A DNA stretch of 8,218 bases from an uncultured Collinsella sp. (GTDB lineage: Bacteria > Actinomycetota > Coriobacteriia > Coriobacteriales > Coriobacteriaceae): NCBI GenBank assembly GCA_900553415.1, contig USDH01000056.1, positions 1-8,218 of the forward strand, written 5' to 3'. The notes under the pieces were generated by a model. It did not search any database and was not told where the DNA came from. It saw only the letters and a list, made by a program, of their open reading frames with translations. Positions 1 to 6,403 of this stretch are shown one piece after another; the stretch's first letter is position 1; each line of letters begins with the position of its first letter. The position numbers and the translations under genes are program-made.

Positions 1-833
1 TTCAGAGCCTCGACCTTACCGATACGGGAGAGCTTGTCGGCGTCGCGGAGGGCGGCCGCCATCTCGTCGTAGTGGGCGAAGATGCGCTCCTGGACCTCCT
101 CGACGGGCTGGTCGAGCGGGTACTCCTTCTTGACGATGGCGCCGTTGACCTGCTCCCACTCGGCAACGAACTCGTCTTGAGCTTGGCAGAAGGCGGCAAG
201 GGCCTCCTGGCCAAACTTCATAGCGGCGAGCATGTCGTCCTCGGAGATCTCCTCGGCGCCGGCTTCGACCATCGAGATAAAGTCGGCAGAGCCGCCGAGC
301 TCCAGGTCCAGGTCGGAGTTCTCGCGCTCCTCATAGGTGGGATTGACGATAAACTCGCCGGTCTCCACGTTGCGGCCGATGCGCACACAGGCAAGCGGGC
401 CCTCGAAGGGCACGCCGCCGAGCGTCATGGCCAGCGAAGCACCCATGACGTTGATGACGTCAAAGGGGTTGACCTGGTCGGCGACGAGCGAGGTAGCGAC
501 GATATGTACCTCGTTGCGGAAGCCGTCCGGGAAGCTCGGGCGGATCGGACGGTCGATCATACGAGCCGTGAGCGTGGCCTTCTCGCTGGGACGGCCCTCG
601 CGCTTAGGGTAGCCACCCGGGATACGGCCGGCGGCGTACATCTTCTCGTTGAAGTCGACGGTCAGCGGGAAGAAGTCGTAATTCTTGCGCTCCTTGGAGA
701 CGACCACGGTGTCGAGCATCGTGGTGTCGCCCTGCTTGACCAGACAAGCGCCGGTGGCCTGCTTGGCAAGCTCGCCGGACTCAAAGGTGTAGGTCTTGCC
801 GTACAGCTCAAAGGTCTTGGATACGAGTGTCAT
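1..833 (-). CDS. pnp: Polynucleotide phosphorylase, N-terminal part (cut by window edge)
   Basis: PNPase is a trimeric 3'-to-5' exoribonuclease that phosphorolytically degrades RNA in the cytoplasm. The window holds the first 277 codons; the gene runs off the left edge. The translation starts MTLVSKTFELYGKTYTFESG and contains the conserved first RNase PH-like core: FFPLTVDFNEKMYAAGRIPG (about residues 54-73), REGRPSE (78-84) and ARMIDRPIRPSFPDGF (90-105), followed by the start of the helical linker domain (about 200-277). The second RNase PH domain, KH and S1 domains lie outside. The ATG start is supported by a strong AAAGGAG Shine-Dalgarno 4 bases upstream (838-844). It lies downstream of rpsO, as in many bacteria, but a terminator and structured leader separate them. 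Odd point: the RNA-channel loop that is FFRR in E. coli reads YPKR here (75-78). Identification is secure. Confidence 0.97.
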   Translation of the reverse strand, partial: MTLVSKTFELYGKTYTFESGELAKQATGACLVKQGDTTMLDTVVVSKERKNYDFFPLTVDFNEKMYAAGRIPGGYPKREGRPSEKATLTARMIDRPIRPSFPDGFRNEVHIVATSLVADQVNPFDVINVMGASLAMTLGGVPFEGPLACVRIGRNVETGEFIVNPTYEERENSDLDLELGGSADFISMVEAGAEEISEDDMLAAMKFGQEALAAFCQAQDEFVAEWEQVNGAIVKKEYPLDQPVEEVQERIFAHYDEMAAALRDADKLSRIGKVEAL

Positions 834-846
834 TGTTCTCCTTTAC

Positions 847-927
847 CCCACAGGCCCCTTGCCTGCGGGCTTCTCATGTGGCGCGGGCCCCCTGCCCCGC
901 CACGCTTCAGAGCGTGATTGTTCACGC
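847..927 (-). promoter_or_regulatory. Structured pnp 5' leader with overlapping hairpins
   Basis: In the minus-strand RNA this leader holds a chain of inverted repeats just before the pnp ribosome binding site. A 9-bp stem (869-861 with 855-847, one G-U pair, 5-base loop) ends only 2 bases from the AAAGGAG. Upstream of it is a 9-bp stem with one bulge (903-895 with 887-878). Two further 6-bp stems, 927-922/917-912 and 916-911/906-901, share bases with each other, and the second also shares 901-903 with the bulged stem, so not all can form together. The G-U pair favours the minus-strand transcript over the plus strand. In E. coli the pnp leader is a hairpin processed by RNase III and used for autoregulation; a similar role here is inference. 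Confidence 0.5.
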
Positions 928-935
928 CCTTACAC

Positions 936-967
936 AAAAAGAGCGCCCCGCTGCGCAGGACGCTCTT
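936..967 (-). terminator. Rho-independent terminator after rpsO
   Basis: In the minus strand, AAGAGCG (967-961) pairs perfectly with CGCTCTT (945-939) around a 15-base GC-rich loop that could itself pair further. The right arm runs into a run of five T (940-936). It begins 15 bases after the rpsO stop codon. The plus-strand orientation has no T run after the hairpin, so it should act on rightmost-to-leftmost transcription only. Its position between rpsO and pnp matches the attenuating terminator known in the E. coli rpsO-pnp operon, so partial read-through into pnp is likely. Confidence 0.82.
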
Positions 968-982
968 AGCATGTACAAATCC

Positions 983-1261
983 TTACTGGATGTTGTCGCG
1001 GATGCCCAGAGCCTTGATGAGCTCACGGTACTCGACGATGTCGTTCTTCTTGATGTAGGAGAGAAGACGACGACGACGGCCAACGAGCATAAGCAGGCCA
1101 CGACGGGTGTGGAAGTCCTTCTGGTGGGACTTCATGTGCTCGGTCAGCTCCTTGATGCGCTCGGACAGGATGGCGACCTGAACCTTGGGGTTACCGGTAT
1201 CGACCGGGGAGTTACCGAACTGGGCGGTCAGCTCCGCCTTGCGCTCTTTGGAAACAGTCAT
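983..1261 (-). CDS. rpsO: 30S ribosomal protein S15
   Basis: S15 is a primary 16S rRNA-binding protein of the central domain of the small ribosomal subunit and contacts 23S rRNA in bridge B4. The 92-residue product is close to the usual 89 and shows the family's helical layout, with the conserved segments TGNPKVQVAILSERIKELTEH (about 22-42), HxxDFHTRRGLLMLVGRRRR (about 46-66) and LLSYIKKNDIVEYRELIKAL (about 66-85). The ATG at 1261 follows an AAAGGTG ribosome binding site by 5 bases (1267-1273); an upstream in-frame start would only add unrelated residues. It lies 138 bases after recO and before pnp. A terminator follows and a structured leader precedes it; S15 commonly represses its own mRNA, which would fit the leader, but that is inference. 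Confidence 0.97.
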   Translation of the reverse strand: MTVSKERKAELTAQFGNSPVDTGNPKVQVAILSERIKELTEHMKSHQKDFHTRRGLLMLVGRRRRLLSYIKKNDIVEYRELIKALGIRDNIQ

Positions 1262-1281
1262 TGTTTCACCTTTCGTTTCGC

Positions 1282-1351
1282 GTCGCCTGTGGGCGACTCC
1301 ATTCGCCTCGGACTGGGAAGCCGCCGGTGGAGCGAACATCCAAGGTCGAGG
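1282..1351 (-). promoter_or_regulatory. Candidate autoregulatory leader of rpsO
   Basis: The untranslated stretch before rpsO has several inverted repeats in the minus-strand RNA. A perfect 6-bp hairpin GTCGCC/GGCGAC with a 4-base loop (1297-1282) ends 8 bases before the ribosome binding site. Upstream, TTCGC (1336-1332) can pair with GCGAA (1306-1302), and CTCCA (1332-1328) can pair with TGGAG (1301-1297). These two stems interleave with no spare loop bases, so they should be alternatives. CCTCG (1351-1347) can also pair with CGAGG (1310-1306). S15 leaders are known to regulate rpsO through phylum-specific folds; no match to a described class can be claimed from sequence alone. Confidence 0.35.
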
Positions 1352-1366
1352 TACCAACAGGTCGGT

Positions 1367-1375
1367 ATGTTACCA
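1367..1375 (-). promoter_or_regulatory. Possible extended -10 promoter for rpsO
   Basis: The minus strand reads TGGTAACAT here, an extended -10 (TGn) followed by a hexamer matching TATAAT at four of six positions. No convincing -35 lies 16-18 bases upstream, where the sequence is GC-rich. A start about 7 bases downstream would give a leader of about 100 bases ahead of rpsO, enough to contain the hairpins seen there. This is a weak call; rpsO may equally be read from the upstream operon. Confidence 0.25.
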
Positions 1376-1399
1376 CAAGCGACGCGCGCCTGCGCATCA

Positions 1400-2149
1400 T
1401 CACCGACCCAACATGAATTCCATCGCACGGAGCCGCTGATCGGTGTGCGTGGCGGCCCAAACATGCGAAAGCCCCAGCAAAAACGCAGCCGTATGCGGAT
1501 CGATCAGCTCGTCCATAAGGGCATCGAATGTCATGGACATCAGAGCGCGCAGCCATGCGACCTCGCCGACCGATACCAACTCGGCGCCAGGCACGCTCGA
1601 GGCGCACGACCCGCACAGAAGCCCGCCGGCCTGGGCCGAGAAATGCGAGAGCATGGGATCGCCGCACGAGACGCATGCCGAGAAATCGGGGCGGTAACCA
1701 ACGTGCGACAGCAGCTTAAAGACAAAGGCCGCCACGAGCAGGTCCATATGTGCCGAGTCGAGCCCGCAGCCGACAAGCGTGAGCGCCCGCTGCGTGATGG
1801 CAAAGGTAAATGGATCCTCGGCATCCTCGAACGAGCACACGCGCGCAACCTCGGCAATCGCGCTGGCGGCACAGATCGTCTCGTAGTCAGGAGCGGCACC
1901 GAGTGGCGCTTCCAAAAGCTCGGCCTGAGAAACAACGTCGAGCGAGCGTCCATGTGCGAGCAGCATATCGACGGTACAGAATAATTCGCAGCGCGCCGCC
2001 AAGCGCCCACCGGGTTTGCGGGCCCCCTTTGCCACGGCACGAACCTGGCGACCCCGCTCGTCAAGCATCGTCAGAATCAGATCGGTCTCTTTGAGCTTGG
2101 TCTTGTCGAGCACGAGCACCTTCGTGCGATATGTCCGGGAGCCTGCCAT
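1400..2149 (-). CDS. recO: DNA repair protein RecO
   Basis: RecO works with RecR (and RecF) to displace SSB and load RecA on single-stranded DNA during gap repair and recombination. The 249-residue product has the family's N-terminal OB-fold signature, YRTKVLVLDKTKLKETDLIL (about 7-26) and KGARKPGGRL (41-50), a central helical region, and a zinc site formed by C159/C162 and C179/C182 (CVSCG and CGSC). The length is normal for the family. The ATG at 2149 gives the expected N-terminus. The ribosome binding site is weak: AAGGA next to the restored era stop lies about 12 bases away, with a short GCGC inverted repeat in between. It follows era, as in many Gram-positive bacteria, and the frameshifted era frame overlaps its first 89 bases. 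Identification is secure. Confidence 0.95.
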   Translation of the reverse strand: MAGSRTYRTKVLVLDKTKLKETDLILTMLDERGRQVRAVAKGARKPGGRLAARCELFCTVDMLLAHGRSLDVVSQAELLEAPLGAAPDYETICAASAIAEVARVCSFEDAEDPFTFAITQRALTLVGCGLDSAHMDLLVAAFVFKLLSHVGYRPDFSACVSCGDPMLSHFSAQAGGLLCGSCASSVPGAELVSVGEVAWLRALMSMTFDALMDELIDPHTAAFLLGLSHVWAATHTDQRLRAMEFMLGR

Positions 2150-2164
2150 GCGCGCTGCGCGTCC

Positions 2165-3227
2165 TTAGTCCTCGGCGTTGTAGCCAAAACGGCGAATCTG
2201 AGCCTCGTCGCCAACCGGCCTTGACCTTCACGTCCAACTCCAAAAAGACCTGCGTGCCAAAGATGCGCTCAAGATCGCGACGGGCGTCGATACCGATATG
2301 CTTGATCATCTCGCCGCCCTTGCCGATGATGATGCCCTTTTGGCCCTCACGCTCGACATAAATGGTGGCGTGCACACGCAGCACCTTCTTGGTCTGCTCG
2401 AGCGCATCGCAAATAACGCCAACGGAGTGCGGAATCTCATCACGGGTGCGGCGCAAGACCTTTTCGCGCACAAACTCGGCAACGAGCGTCTCGTCGGAAG
2501 CGTCGGTACCCATGTCCTCGGGGAACCAACGCGGACCCTCGGGCAAAAAGTGCGCAACGGTCTCGATGAAGGCATCGACGTTAAAGTTCTTGACCGACGA
2601 CGTCACGATCTCGTCGTCATATTCCATAAGCTCGTGGGCGGCCTTAAGCTGCTCCATGACCTGTGCGGGGTCGGCTTCATCGGCCTTGGTGAGCACCAGG
2701 ACCTTCTTGGAACGGGCATTCTTGACACGCTCGGCAACCCAGGCGTCTCCCCTGCCGATCGGTTTGGTGGCATCAATCAAAAACGCGACAACATCGACAT
2801 CGTTCAGCTCGAACAGCGCGCTCTTGTTCAGCTCGGACCCTAGACCGTCCTTGGGCTTGTGGATACCCGGGGTATCGACAAAGACCAGCTGGTAGCCGGG
2901 GCGGTTGACGACGGCGCGCATGCGGCGGCGGGTCGTCTGGGCCACCGGCGAGGTGATGGCGACCTTTTTGCCATAGCAGGCGTTGAGCAGCGTTGACTTA
3001 CCGGCGTTGGGGCGGCCGACCAAGGCCACGAAGCCACTGCGGAAACCGGGCTCAACGTCGCCAAAGCCCGCGAGGCTGTCGTCCTCATCGCACAGGGCGT
3101 CGAGCTCCTCGTCGCTCATGCCCTCAAACGGGTCGAACTCCTCGACTTCCTCATAGGCCTCGGTCGCCTTAGCATCCGGGGACTCGTCGTCCAAAATCTC
3201 ATCGGTAGACTGCATATTGTCGGACAT
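2165..3227 (-). CDS. era: GTPase Era, apparent frameshift near the 3' end
   Basis: Era is an essential GTPase in many bacteria; it binds the 3' end of 16S rRNA and assists 30S assembly. Visible motifs: G1 GRPNAGKS (71-78), G2 region ITSPVAQTTR (91-100), G3 DTPG (118-121), G4 TKAD (180-183), and the C-terminal KH domain with GIIIGKGGEMIKHIG (298-312). The reading frame is intact to W339 (codon 2213-2211). Beyond that the open frame loses homology and runs on to 2061 inside recO. A +1 shift restores a typical Era ending, DEAQIRRFGYNAED, and a TAA at 2165-2167, 15 bases before recO; I give these coordinates. A lost GC dinucleotide or one added base, real or from sequencing, would explain it. The first 60 residues are strongly acidic (24 D/E, 1 K). 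The ATG follows AAAGGGA by 5 bases and the dgkA stop by 12. Confidence 0.9.
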
Positions 3228-3239
3228 GGGAATCCCTTT

Positions 3240-3617
3240 CTAAATAAAGCCGAGCGCGTGGGCAAATACCAGCACGCCCACAATCGCGGCGGTGATGGAA
3301 AGAACGTATACAGAGGCGGCGGCGATGTCCTTCGCACGCTTGGCCAGCGGATGGAGCTCCTGGGTCGCTAGGTCGACGATAGCCTCCATAGCGGTGTTGC
3401 ACAGCTCGCCGTGAATCACCAGGCCACAACAGATGATAATCGTGGCCCACTCGGCAATGTCGAGCCCCACGATGCAGCCGGCAATGACGGTGCACACGCC
3501 CGCCACGAGCATGACCTTAATGTTGCGCTCGGTCTTGACGGCGGTGACGAAGCCCTCCATGGCGTAAGAAAACGACTTTAAAAAGGACGGATGGTCCTTG
3601 TTCGATCCGGGAATCAT
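3240..3617 (-). CDS. dgkA: DgkA-family kinase (diacylglycerol or undecaprenol kinase)
   Basis: This small integral-membrane kinase phosphorylates diacylglycerol in Gram-negatives and undecaprenol in Gram-positives, where it recycles the lipid carrier for cell-wall synthesis. The 125-residue protein has the family's usual length, an N-terminal SFSYAMEGFVTAVKTERN (about 15-32), and the catalytic helix GELCNTAMEAIVD (70-82) with E71, N74, E78 and D82. This is followed by HPLAKRAKDIAA (89-100). Three hydrophobic segments lie at about 34-51, 56-69 and 100-119. The usual small aliphatic residue in NTAIE is M here. The ATG follows AGGAG by 6 bases, and the ybeY stop codon TAG is part of that site, so translation is likely coupled. 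Undecaprenol as substrate is inferred from the Gram-positive context. Confidence 0.92.
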   Translation of the reverse strand: MIPGSNKDHPSFLKSFSYAMEGFVTAVKTERNIKVMLVAGVCTVIAGCIVGLDIAEWATIIICCGLVIHGELCNTAMEAIVDLATQELHPLAKRAKDIAAASVYVLSITAAIVGVLVFAHALGFI

Positions 3618-3626
3618 AGACGGCTC

Positions 3627-4136
3627 CTAGTCGTGGGCATGGTTGGTGATGGGGCCGACGTGGACTAGCTTGGGGTCCTCGCCGCGCTCGAGCGCCAGAT
3701 CGCGCAGGATGGCGTCCTCGCGGGCCTCCATGACCTCGGCCTCGTCGTCCTCGATGTGGTCATAGCCCAGCAGGTGCAGCATTCCGTGTACGAGCATCAG
3801 ACGGCACTCATCAGCGGGACTATTGCCAAAACCGGGGGCCTGACGGGCAATAACCTGCGGGGCCAAGATAATATCGCCGAGCTCGAGCGTCTCATCGGCG
3901 GGAATGTCATCGTCAAAGGCCGAATCGCACTCAAACGAGAGCACATCGGTGGTGCGGTCGATACCGCGCCACTCGTGGTTGAGCTCGTGCATCTCGTCCT
4001 CGTCGACATACGAAAGGGAAATCTCAACTTCACGCTCAACGCCCTCGGCGGCAAGCACGACCTCGCAGATGTGCTCCACCTCTTGCGCGTCGAGCAGCGT
4101 ATCGAGCTCGGCATCGTTGCTGATCAATACACTCAA
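3627..4136 (-). CDS. ybeY: Endoribonuclease YbeY (rRNA maturation factor)
   Basis: YbeY is a zinc-dependent single-strand endoribonuclease involved in 16S rRNA 3'-end maturation and 70S quality control, and its frequent partners include Era. The 169-residue product has the signature HGMLHLLGYDH (117-127), whose three histidines H117, H121 and H127 bind the metal. It also has the upstream TTDVLSFE segment (62-69) and ELGDIILAP (85-93). The start is a TTG at 4136, inside a TTGA overlap with the phoH stop codon and 5 bases after a strong AAAGGAG; no ATG or GTG lies at a better position. The C-terminus extends about 30 residues past the histidine motif, ending in a His- and Asp-containing tail. 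Placement between phoH and dgkA is the usual arrangement. Confidence 0.95.
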   Translation of the reverse strand: MSVLISNDAELDTLLDAQEVEHICEVVLAAEGVEREVEISLSYVDEDEMHELNHEWRGIDRTTDVLSFECDSAFDDDIPADETLELGDIILAPQVIARQAPGFGNSPADECRLMLVHGMLHLLGYDHIEDDEAEVMEAREDAILRDLALERGEDPKLVHVGPITNHAHD

Positions 4137-5119
4137 CGGGACTCCTTTCGGTCGCGCGAACGCTGCTCACGCACGTCATCATAAGCATCATATGCCTCGA
4201 CGATACGACCCACCAGGGCATGACGCACCACGTCGGCACGCTCGAGGTGAGAAAATGCCACATCGTCGACACGGCCCAAAATCTTCTCGACATCCGCCAA
4301 GCCGCCACGACGACCCACCAGGTCGCGCTGACTCAAGTCGCCGGTAATCACGAACTTGGAGTTGAAGCCCAGGCGCGTCAGGAACATCTTCATCTGCTCG
4401 GGTGTCGTGTTTTGTGCCTCATCGAGCACCACGAACGCATCGCTCAGCGTACGGCCGCGCATGTAGGCGAGCGGGGCGATCTCGATCACGCCACGTTCCA
4501 TAAGCTCATCGGTGCGCTCGCGATCCATCATGTCAAAAAGGGCGTCGTAGAGCGGGCGCATGTACGGATCGATCTTTTCCTCGAGGGTACCGGGCAAAAA
4601 GCCCAGGTTCTCCCCCGCCTCGACAACCGGGCGCGTCAAGATTAGGCGACCCACCTCGTGACGCTTGAGCGCGGCAACGGCGAGCGCCATGGCCAGATAG
4701 GTCTTACCGGTACCGGCGGGACCCAGGCCAAACGTGATGGTATGCGAGCGGATGGCGTCAACATAGCGTTTTTGGCCGAGCGTCTTGGGACGAATAACGC
4801 GGCCGCGATACGACAGCAGCACGTCATCGCGCAGCGACGAGGCATCATGCTCTCCATCGCGCAGGACAGCCAAGCAACGCGAGACATCGTCGGCAGACAG
4901 CGTGCGTCCGGCAGCCGCCTCGCGAAAAGCATGCTCAAAAAAGCGCACCACGAGCTCGACCTCATCCGGGTCACCGCTCACGGCGATACTGTCGCCACGG
5001 GCGACCACGTGGGCGCGAACCAAGCTCTCGAGCGCACGAAGGACGCCGTCGCCGGCGCCCAAAACGCGCGAGGGATCAATCCCCTCGGGAACGGTAAGTC
5101 TAATCTTCGAGGCTTCCAT
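4133..5119 (-). CDS. phoH: PhoH-family ATPase (PhoL/YbeZ type)
   Basis: PhoH-like proteins are cytoplasmic P-loop ATPases related to superfamily I helicases. The YbeZ/PhoL type is genetically and physically linked to YbeY and RNA metabolism, but the exact reaction is not settled. The 328-residue product shows Walker A GPAGTGKT (133-140), RPVVEAGENLGFLPG (163-177), Walker B FVVLDEAQN (229-237) and the family's FVITGDLSQRDL (266-277). An N-terminal region of about 100 residues resembles the KH-like part of the family. I chose the ATG at 5119, preceded by AGGGAGG at 3 bases; the open frame runs on to an ATG at 5224, but the added residues look unrelated and lie inside mtaB. It overlaps mtaB by 20 bases and ybeY by 4 bases, so coupled translation is likely. 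Confidence 0.95.
   Translation of the reverse strand: MEASKIRLTVPEGIDPSRVLGAGDGVLRALESLVRAHVVARGDSIAVSGDPDEVELVVRFFEHAFREAAAGRTLSADDVSRCLAVLRDGEHDASSLRDDVLLSYRGRVIRPKTLGQKRYVDAIRSHTITFGLGPAGTGKTYLAMALAVAALKRHEVGRLILTRPVVEAGENLGFLPGTLEEKIDPYMRPLYDALFDMMDRERTDELMERGVIEIAPLAYMRGRTLSDAFVVLDEAQNTTPEQMKMFLTRLGFNSKFVITGDLSQRDLVGRRGGLADVEKILGRVDDVAFSHLERADVVRHALVGRIVEAYDAYDDVREQRSRDRKESR
4142..4148 (-). promoter_or_regulatory. Ribosome binding site fixing the ybeY TTG start
   Basis: AAAGGAG on the minus strand, inside the last codons of phoH, lies 5 bases before the TTG at 4136. It is a near-perfect Shine-Dalgarno at ideal spacing and is the main reason for choosing the rare start codon. Confidence 0.8.
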
Positions 5120-6392
5120 GAACCTCCCTGCGCGCATGGACCAAGCCGGAATCATCGACTTCGATGATAGCAACATCGAGCAGGCACGGGGCTGTAAGTC
5201 CACAGGTATCGTCAAGACGGGCATGATGGAACGAGCCGAGCGTCAGGTTGTCACCATACTCGAGCACGGCACGCTCGACCGTGCCCACGCGACGACGAGC
5301 GTCGGCAATGGCAAGCTCCTGCGCCGCGGCTCGCATACGACGGCTGCGCTCGGCCATAACCTCGGGCGGCACCTGGTCGGGCATATCGGCAGCAAGGGTA
5401 CCGGGACGCTTGCTATAGCGAAACACGTGCATGCGCGAAAAGCCCACGCGACGGCATAGCGCCAGCGACTCCTCGAACTCCTCATCCGTCTCACCGGGAA
5501 AACCGACGATGACGTCGCACGAAAGGGACGCCTGAGGCAAGTTGGCGCGAATCATGCGCACCGTATCCTCAAACGCCTCGGCGCTATAGGGACGGCCCAT
5601 GCGATGCAAGGTCGCCGTGCAGCCGGACTGCACGGGCAGGTGCAAAAACGGGGCGATGCGCTGCGGATAGCGCGCCATGACCTTAAGCAGGGACTCGGAG
5701 ATATCCATGGGCTCGACCGAGGAAATGCGCACATGCGGAATAGACGTGCGCTCCATGATGGCCTCGAGCAGCTCATCGATTTCGACATGCTCGTCGGTCG
5801 CGCTCTTGCCATCGTAGGCACCCAGGTTCACACCGGTCAGCACCACCTCGGGCACGCCGGCCACCTGAGCCTCGCGAACCTGCTCGAGCACGGACTCGAC
5901 CGGCACGGAGCGCTCGGGGCCGCGAGCCTTCCACACAATGCAATAGGTGCAACGATGGTTGCAGCCGTCCTGGATCTTCACGCCCAGACGCGAGCGACCG
6001 AGTGCGTCGACAACCTCGCCGTCGCTGCAGGCGGGAACGTTATCGGACTCAACGCCCAGCACCTCGCAGACGCGTTCGGCGACATCGATCTTGGACGGCT
6101 CGGCGATCACGCGATCGGAGAGCTCCAGCAGCTCCTCGGGATGCAGATTGACCACGCATCCGGTCACGACCACATAGGGCTCATTTGGATAGGCCAGCGC
6201 ATGGCGAACGGCCTTACGGGTCTTGGCCTCGGCCTCGCCCGTAACGGCACAGGTGTTAATGACGATCAGCTCAGCATCCTGAGGCTCCACCATCGCAAAG
6301 CCCAGGCGCATTAGATCGGCAGTGATACGGTCGGACTCAACCCGGTTGACACGGCAGCCGAGGTTGACGACAGAGATATGAGGTGCGAGCAC
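5100..6392 (-). CDS. mtaB: tRNA-t6A37 methylthiotransferase MtaB-like
   Basis: MtaB is a radical SAM enzyme that adds a methylthio group to t6A37 of tRNAs reading ANN codons. The 430-residue protein has the methylthiotransferase layout. An N-terminal domain carries three cluster cysteines, C13 (LGCRVNRVES), C48 (NTCAVTGEAE) and C79 (TGCV). The radical SAM motif GCNHRCTYC has C144, C148 and C151, and GFPGETDEEFEESL comes later. The LGCRVNxxES start is typical of MtaB rather than MiaB. The residues after the cluster motif, CIVWKARGPERS, differ from the usual CIIPxxRGxxRS. The C-terminal 60 or so residues sit where a TRAM domain is expected but match it only loosely. The start is GTG at 6392, 5 bases after AAGGAG; the dnaJ stop TAA abuts that site. 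Confidence 0.9.
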   Translation of the reverse strand: MLAPHISVVNLGCRVNRVESDRITADLMRLGFAMVEPQDAELIVINTCAVTGEAEAKTRKAVRHALAYPNEPYVVVTGCVVNLHPEELLELSDRVIAEPSKIDVAERVCEVLGVESDNVPACSDGEVVDALGRSRLGVKIQDGCNHRCTYCIVWKARGPERSVPVESVLEQVREAQVAGVPEVVLTGVNLGAYDGKSATDEHVEIDELLEAIMERTSIPHVRISSVEPMDISESLLKVMARYPQRIAPFLHLPVQSGCTATLHRMGRPYSAEAFEDTVRMIRANLPQASLSCDVIVGFPGETDEEFEESLALCRRVGFSRMHVFRYSKRPGTLAADMPDQVPPEVMAERSRRMRAAAQELAIADARRRVGTVERAVLEYGDNLTLGSFHHARLDDTCGLTAPCLLDVAIIEVDDSGLVHARREVHGSLED

Positions 6393-6397
6393 GCGGG

Positions 6398-6403
6398 CTC
6401 CTT
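6398..6403 (-). promoter_or_regulatory. Ribosome binding site fixing the mtaB GTG start
   Basis: AAGGAG on the minus strand lies 5 bases before the GTG at 6392 and shares two bases with the dnaJ stop codon TAA (6404-6402). This supports the GTG start and coupling of mtaB to dnaJ translation. Confidence 0.78.

Noticed and set aside
72..917. Long open frame on the plus strand (281 codons) opposite pnp
   Set aside because: It is fully antisense to a clearly conserved gene, has no recognisable motif, and its composition (Leu/Gly/Asp/Val rich) is typical of the shadow frame of a high-GC gene.
827..1984. Plus-strand open frame of 385 codons across the pnp-rpsO-recO region
   Set aside because: It runs across two intergenic regions and the antisense of rpsO and recO with no domain and no convincing ribosome binding site; best explained as GC-driven absence of stops.
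2061..2164. Extension of Era into recO as a real 388-residue protein
   Set aside because: The extra residues have no Era similarity, whereas a one-base shift restores the normal ending and stop codon; the extension is a consequence of the frameshift.
2205..2213. Programmed +1 frameshift in era
   Set aside because: The site TGG CGA C lacks a known slippery pattern or stop codon at the shift point and has no obvious stimulator; an indel is simpler.
5120..5224. Upstream ATG for phoH at 5224
   Set aside because: The added 35 residues lie inside mtaB, do not look like PhoH, and the ATG at 5119 has its own AGGGAGG site.
5604..6314. Plus-strand open frame of 236 codons opposite mtaB
   Set aside because: Antisense to the conserved radical SAM and cluster-binding regions of mtaB, with no recognisable family of its own.
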